A stretch of 64,000 nucleotides of DNA from NCBI RefSeq assembly GCF_963678975.1, contig NC_089285.1, positions 5,318,694-5,382,693 on the forward strand. The letters run 5' to 3'. Within the stretch, counting starts at the first letter, position 1; each line of letters opens with the position of its first letter. The notes under the pieces were generated by a model, which had not been told where the DNA came from, did no database searches, and was given only the letters and a program-made list of their open reading frames with translations. Source of the stretch: Dysidea avara (taxonomy: Eukaryota; Porifera; Demospongiae; Dictyoceratida; Dysideidae). This document shows positions 59,288 through 64,000 of the stretch, one piece after another. Made by a program: the position numbers and the translations under genes.

Positions 59288-59830
59288 CAGAACTCTACAT
59301 GGTGGTTTCTTTGTAACTGAACACTCCACAAGATGAGTCCTTCTAGCTGATCTCTCTACAGGGTGAATTGTTCGTAACTGAACTATCTACAAGGTAACTT
59401 CTTCTAGCTGATCTCTCTACAGGATGATTTGTTTGTAACTGAACTCTCTACAAAGTAACTTCTTTTAGCTGATGTCTCTACAGGGTCACTAGTTAGTAGC
59501 TGAACTCTCTACAAGGTGACTTCTTCTTGCTGACCTTTCTACAGGGTAATTTGTTTGTAGCTAAACTCTCTACAGGTGATTTGTTTGCAGCTGAACTCTC
59601 TACATGATGGTTTATTTGTAGCTGAACTCTGTACAGGATAACTTCTTCTAGCTGATTCCTCTACAGGGCAATTTGTTTGTAGCTGAACTCTCTACAAGAT
59701 GAGTTCTTCTAGCTGAACTACGTAGTTGAACTCCCTACAAGGTAGCTTCTTCTAGATGATTTCTCTACAAGGTGAATTGTTTGTAGCTTATCTCTATACA
59801 GGTTACTAGTTTCTAGCTGATCTGTTGAAT
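59288..59830 (+). repeat. HLE-5 minisatellite (about 18 units)
   Basis: Shortest HLE array, with the same ~30-bp unit types as the others. Confidence 0.93.
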
Positions 59831-59897
59831 AATTTTCAGGGTGATTGCTCTATTAGGGTGACTGCTCTATTAGAGTATCTCGATCTCACACTTGCTA

Positions 59898-62525
59898 CGG
59901 TGCGAGTCATTATAAATGTCCAAAATTAGTGGTTTATGGCCTATGACAGTTTAATGACCATAACTCCACCACTGAAACACTTACAGGTTTCAAATTTGGA
60001 AATATGGTAATATAACAGCTACTCTACACACAGCAGGAAGTTGGAACATTTGTGACATCATCAACCACCTCCATGATGTAATAACCATGAATATCTAATA
60101 ATATGCATATTTCAATTTTTCTCAACAGATGTACTAGATGCCAGCTTAACACTTGAGTGCCACCAAGCTATGGGTAGGAGGAAACTTTCCACTGAAAAAT
60201 AATATTGATTTTTAATGATGGCATAAAGTTATGCCAGCTTTTTTACATATATAAATTACAATTTATCTGTACTCTACAATAACATAAGGTTACAAAACTT
60301 GAATTATAATTAGAACATGATAAATACAAAAATTGCACTGAAAAAAAAATTAAAAATTAGTTAGTGTAATGAATTTACAAGAAGTTTTAAAAGCTTAATT
60401 ATCTATTCTCGGACTTTACGGTGTGACTTGTACTGCTTTATAGCAGCTTCCATTTGTGGACCCAAAGTTAACCCTTCTCTATAGGCTGCTAAGTAGTCCC
60501 TCATTTTCCTAAAAAATCTCCTTATGGTGTTCAGTGGAATGGTATCTAATGATTCGTCCAGCGTATTTTCTAACCCCTTAAATGAATAATCACAATGAGC
60601 TCTGGTAAACTTTTTGCTTTGTCCCCATACTCGTTCTATGGGGTTTAATTCACAGTGGAATTTTGGAATAAAATAACCTTTAAAATTGTTTGAATGCAAT
60701 AATGTTTCAACCCTGGTTTTCTCGTACTTGAAATCTGGCATTTTTTGAAGTTCATTTCTCATCTGTTCAGCTATCATTTTAGTCACATTAATTCCCCTCT
60801 CAATCAAAACTTTCTTCATCCCTTTAGGCGTACCATCAGGGAGTACCATTTTTTGTACCCTACCCCTCCACATAGTATCCCGCATCTTTGGTTGTGCCCC
60901 ACCAGAACGTACATTCATTCTGTTTACATTTAGGGCATCATCAGCAAAAGCTGTGTGACCAGAACTATGGTCAAAAAGCCAAATCACATCATACAACTCT
61001 CTGGGATACTTAACTTTAACAATTTTAATAACATGTTCAACTTGGGCAATAAATTTGTCACTGTTCCAGTAACCTTCACCCTCAGCCCCATACTTCAGTA
61101 GCACACGGGCTGTCTGCTTTAAATCAGGATACTCTAATTTGCCTCTTTCGAACTCTTCCATCGTTAACCTCAACAAGCCATTGAATTCATCAACAAAATC
61201 GCTTACCATTATCCCTCGACCTTGCCCTTTAGGTCTAATTAACTGGTTTTCCTTCTCAGCCCACATCCAGCCCTGATCCTCGTTTGAATGATATGTGCTC
61301 TCGTCATGAAAAAGCAAAACTAAGTGTTTACGTTGGGGCCCGATAAAAGGCTCTGACACTTCATCTGTACATAGAGGTGGGGGTGCATGAGTACTGGACA
61401 AAATTTCTAAACGCCTCAAATAAAGGGTTCTGTATTCGACTACATCTTTCCTCTCATGCCCATCAATGTAGACACCCTTTTTGGTGCTGGAGGGCTGAAA
61501 CCCTAGCTTGTGGAGCCACCTACAAGCTGTACTCAAACTAACATTGGCTGGTATGCTAGGATGGTGCTCCCTTACCAAAGGCAACAGGGTCCCATTTGCC
61601 CAATTACAAAAATCACGAGCAGTCATGTTCGGCATACCCTTCACAGATGCATGTCCACGAACCCACTCTAAAGTAAGATCTCGATATTGCTCGTCCATCA
61701 TCACATGGTACCTATTGTGTCTTCCTCTGGAATCTTCAGTAAATTCTCCACTGTTGCTCAGAAAATCTTTTCTCCACCTTCTTATTGTCTTCTCATTCAC
61801 TCTAAAAAGTAGCCCAGTTTCCTTTGCAGCTTCTGTCTTGGTTAACCCAAACCTCTGGATGTAGTTGTCATAAACTATCATCGTTACCTTCTGCTTATCT
61901 GTGCGCTTCATGTCACTAACCCAGTCCTCAAATATAGCGTGAATTTCGTCTTCAGCAATCGAACCTTCGTAATCTTCACCTTCATTGGCTTCCTCATCAC
62001 TACTATTTTCTTCTAAAGGTGCCGGCAAATCTTCAAATGGAACGGTGTCGACAGCACTAGTGCCTTCTCTGGTATCTTCACTCATCTCTTCCGACGTTCC
62101 AACTCTGACCTCCTCACGAAAAACCTCACCAGACCTCAAACGCTTCTCAACTTTTAGCTTATTCATTTCAGAAGCCCTTTCCCTTAGGGACACCTTGCGC
62201 TTTCTTGACATATGCATTTTCCAGCTTGTTGAATTGAGCAAACAACAGACAGGAAGCAACAGAAGGTGCGAAATATTTATTGTTGTGATGCAATGCGCAT
62301 GGTTGTGCTATGGCAACCACAAATATCAAAGATGCCGCTTGCTATCTGATTGGCTAAAATAATACAGGTGATACATTAGCAACCGTTCGCTCAATTGACG
62401 TCAAAATCGATACGTGACTTCATCACAGTAGTGCCTACGACTCACGAAAAAGATAGAGTTACCGATTCTTGGTGAGTGCGATTACTGTGCGATAAATATT
62501 TGGACATTCTTGATGACTTGCACTA
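59898..62525 (-). mobile_element. Full-length TA-targeting DNA transposon (IS630-Tc1-mariner-like)
   Basis: A 2628-bp element with TA at 59896-59897 and 62526-62527. Ends inward: CGGTGCGAGTCATTATAAAT (left) and TAGTGCAAGTCATCAAGAAT (right), about 25-bp imperfect inverted repeats continuing to GTCCA. It carries one long minus-strand ORF. It interrupts HLE-5 at CTCGATCTCACACTTGCTA, where other HLEs are uninterrupted (for example about 4008). The deletion derivative at 52412-53194 shares both ends. An intact ORF and intact ends make recent mobility plausible. Confidence 0.95.
60403..62259 (-). CDS. DDE transposase of the TA-targeting transposon, 618 codons
   Basis: Intact frame. The likely true start is the ATG at 62217 or 62211 (MHMSRKRKVSLRER), since upstream codons are not shared in frame by the deleted copy. 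Numbered from 62259: basic then acidic N-terminus (NSSDEEANEGEDYEG, about 85-100); helix-turn-helix with VNEKTIRRWRKDF (154-166); second DNA-binding-like region to CRWLHKLGF (246-254); KKGVYIDGHERKDVVEYR (260-277); catalytic core LLFHDEST (D319), WLFDHSSGH (D430), CELNPIERVWGQSKKF (E542). HDES and NPIExxW are hallmarks of the IS630-Tc1-mariner group, supported by the TA duplication. About 111 residues separate D430 and E542, far more than the usual 34-41. It would cut and paste its own element in the nucleus. I infer the triad from motifs. Confidence 0.9.
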   Translation of the reverse strand: MLPVCCLLNSTSWKMHMSRKRKVSLRERASEMNKLKVEKRLRSGEVFREEVRVGTSEEMSEDTREGTSAVDTVPFEDLPAPLEENSSDEEANEGEDYEGSIAEDEIHAIFEDWVSDMKRTDKQKVTMIVYDNYIQRFGLTKTEAAKETGLLFRVNEKTIRRWRKDFLSNSGEFTEDSRGRHNRYHVMMDEQYRDLTLEWVRGHASVKGMPNMTARDFCNWANGTLLPLVREHHPSIPANVSLSTACRWLHKLGFQPSSTKKGVYIDGHERKDVVEYRTLYLRRLEILSSTHAPPPLCTDEVSEPFIGPQRKHLVLLFHDESTYHSNEDQGWMWAEKENQLIRPKGQGRGIMVSDFVDEFNGLLRLTMEEFERGKLEYPDLKQTARVLLKYGAEGEGYWNSDKFIAQVEHVIKIVKVKYPRELYDVIWLFDHSSGHTAFADDALNVNRMNVRSGGAQPKMRDTMWRGRVQKMVLPDGTPKGMKKVLIERGINVTKMIAEQMRNELQKMPDFKYEKTRVETLLHSNNFKGYFIPKFHCELNPIERVWGQSKKFTRAHCDYSFKGLENTLDESLDTIPLNTIRRFFRKMRDYLAAYREGLTLGPQMEAAIKQYKSHRKVRE

Positions 62526-63331
62526 TACACCAAGTTTGATTTCGTGTTATAACTCTGTGACTTCAAGTCTGATTCTTCTACACCATTGAAGATTCTTTCT
62601 AAGATGATTACTCCATCTGTACAGCGAATTTCAAAGCATTACCCCAAGTGGTTTTTCTGGTGGGCATGGAAAGTAATGGTTTTTTTTTTATTAGTTAATC
62701 TCGATTACGTAATTGTTACACACTGTTGGTTTTTTCGTTGTATCTTCCTGGTTTTTAGCTCGATGTCTTTCAAACCAAAAAAGGTTTGAGGCTCAATAGT
62801 TCAATAGTCAATCTATTCACCCACCGATTTTCAGCTTCTTCCCACACGCAGTTTACCCTGTAGGCGTGACAACATATTGGTGTTATTTTTCGTGAATAAT
62901 CGCTAATAACTCTTTGCCTGTTTATCGTATTCCTGCCAAAGTTGGTACAGAGATGCGCCTTTATACCCACCTTGTGTGTGCCAAATTTCAAGGCAATCGG
63001 ATATTGCGTTTGCGTTTTATAGCGGTTTTCGTAAGTGTGCAAAAAGAGGAAGAAAAATAAAAAGAAGAGGAAGAAGAAAAAAACACACGAAGAAACTAAG
63101 TCAATTTTTGAAGTCGCATATCTCGGGAATGCTTGAAGCGATTTTGCTCAAAGTTGGAATGTGGAGTACTGAAGTTGGAGGGAGTGTCCATAGTAAAAAT
63201 CGTCTTGTTTCATCAAGGCAGCACAGAGCTACGGAGGTGCGAAAATTGCGTTTTCTTTCTTCCTGTCAATATACTCACGGGTGTTGCGCGCCGGCTTCTT
63301 GAGCCAAACGACACACTACTGTGTGTCTTGA

Positions 63332-63430
63332 TTCTGATGAATCAACAGTTTCCTGGCCACTTATGTGAAACACAACTTATCACTGTTTTTGAAGATATTC
63401 ATAGGACATTAGACCAAGGTTCTCAATAGG
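63332..63430 (+). pseudogene. LINE RT fragment, continuation after HLE-5
   Basis: Continues 58317-58753. It matches 38500-38605 of LINE-2: TTGAAGATATTCATAGGACA, TTAGACCAAGGTTCTCA. It ends near 63427 in unrelated sequence. Confidence 0.8.
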
Positions 63431-63473
63431 GCTCTCACAATTAATCTATATTATTTATCTACACAAAACAAGA

Positions 63474-64000
63474 CATGTGTGGTTTGGCTCCATTACAAGT
63501 TTGGGAAAGGGTTGAAATATCTACTGCACTATTAAGGTTTCCCTAAGAAAATGTATAGTGGAAATTTTGATTGGTTGTAAATATTGTCAGGAATTTGAAT
63601 GAAGAAATACTTTTAGCGGGTCAAGCAGTGCTACAAATGAGCCAAATTTCAAGATTATGTGTAATTGTATCCTTGAATTACATATTAAAGGTCCACTGAA
63701 AATGGAAAATTCACTTGCATTTTTATTGAACAAATACATAGGTTGTTTGTATCATACAATGTACAAAAAACACCTTTTTAATAATTCAATTGTGTTCCGA
63801 GATATTAAGCCACAAAGTCTAGTTGCATCATGTTGTGAGAGAACCGGAAGTATTATTATTGCACACTTTGCAGTGGGAAAGGATAAACGGTGAAAGTCTA
63901 TAAATGTGCAAGTGACAACACCAAGCTCTTCTTTTCAACTTCATAGTGTTCCAAGATTACTTGAATGTTTTGCTGGAAGACAATAGGGGACTTATTCTGT
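63474..64000. repeat. Dispersed repeat, partner of 40196-40770
   Basis: Same unknown repeat as 40196-40770; it starts GTGTGGTTTGGCTCC and runs off the window. The 78-codon frame at 63657 is not preserved in the other copy. Confidence 0.85.

Larger units (their letters stand above)
58754..63331 (+). mobile_element. HLE-5: Helitron-like element, complete, carrying a nested transposon
   Basis: Starts TCTAATCCAAAACCGCC after host A 58753 and ends GTGTGTCTTGA before host T 63332. Foldback 58754-59071, linker with palindrome near 59098-59125, a TA microsatellite, minisatellite 59288-59830, and the conserved end region split by the 2628-bp transposon at 59898-62525. Without the insert it is about 1.95 kb. 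Terminal hairpin GACACACTACTGTGTGTC. Confidence 0.88.

Noticed and set aside
61508..62362. Plus-strand frames of 118 and 125 codons
   Set aside because: Antisense shadows of the 618-codon transposase.
59898..62525. Assignment of the 618-aa transposon to Zator or another 3-bp-duplication family
   Set aside because: The empty-site comparison shows a TA duplication, which fits the IS630-Tc1-mariner group better.
1..64000. tRNA, rRNA or conserved host protein-coding genes
   Set aside because: I looked on both strands and found no cloverleaf with A/B boxes, no rRNA signature and no host protein motif that I could support.

Overview
The window is a repeat-dense piece of an invertebrate nuclear genome. 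It is AT-rich and holds CR1-like LINEs, hAT, P, PIF/Harbinger-like, Tc1/mariner-like and Ty3/gypsy-like sequence, satellites and foldback elements. I found no bacterial operon, no rRNA or tRNA gene and no clear host gene. The repertoire fits a basal metazoan, and my guess is a haplosclerid demosponge; that is inference, not proof.

Layout. (1) Positions 1-2145: a 169-bp satellite joined to the truncated 'body' of a larger repeat. This satellite-plus-body unit recurs at 21852-26515 and 44971-54633. (2) 2230-4778, 6807-9228, 13610-18069, 31055-34797 and 58754-63331: five copies of one composite element, here called HLE. It has a ~325-bp foldback at one end, a linker with a GC-rich palindrome, a ~30-bp minisatellite array, a ~870-bp conserved end region and a terminal 18-nt hairpin. 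Every junction that can be read lies between A and T, which is Helitron-like. (3) 10664-19075: a CR1-like LINE (LINE-1) whose reverse transcriptase is cut by an HLE and whose 3' tail opens a tandem duplication (19019-21637). (4) 27241-39738: two more decayed LINEs. One holds a hAT with an 8-bp duplication; the other (LINE-2) is split by about 6.9 kb containing an HLE and a P-element-like transposase relic. (5) 39741-44970: mostly unrecognised sequence with a Ty3/gypsy-like integrase relic. (6) 54735-58213: a broken hAT (DUF4371/ZMYM1-like) transposase, itself hit by a non-autonomous element with hAT-like ends. (7) 59898-62525: an apparently intact TA-targeting DNA transposon with a 618-codon ORF, nested in an HLE that is nested in a LINE fragment. 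The only convincing intact protein gene is this transposase.

Paralogous copies inside the window act as empty sites and allow element ends to be read to the base. The TA duplication of the 618-aa transposase family is shown by copies 2 and 3 of the satellite body. The TAA duplication of a Harbinger-like MITE is shown by the two tandem-duplication units. The A/T insertion of HLEs is shown by LINE reading frames.

The most unusual signals are: a hypervariable trinucleotide at one fixed position of the otherwise near-invariant 169-bp satellite, which is also where the satellite joins its body; the HLE family; and the TA-targeting transposase whose second catalytic D and E are separated by about 111 residues.
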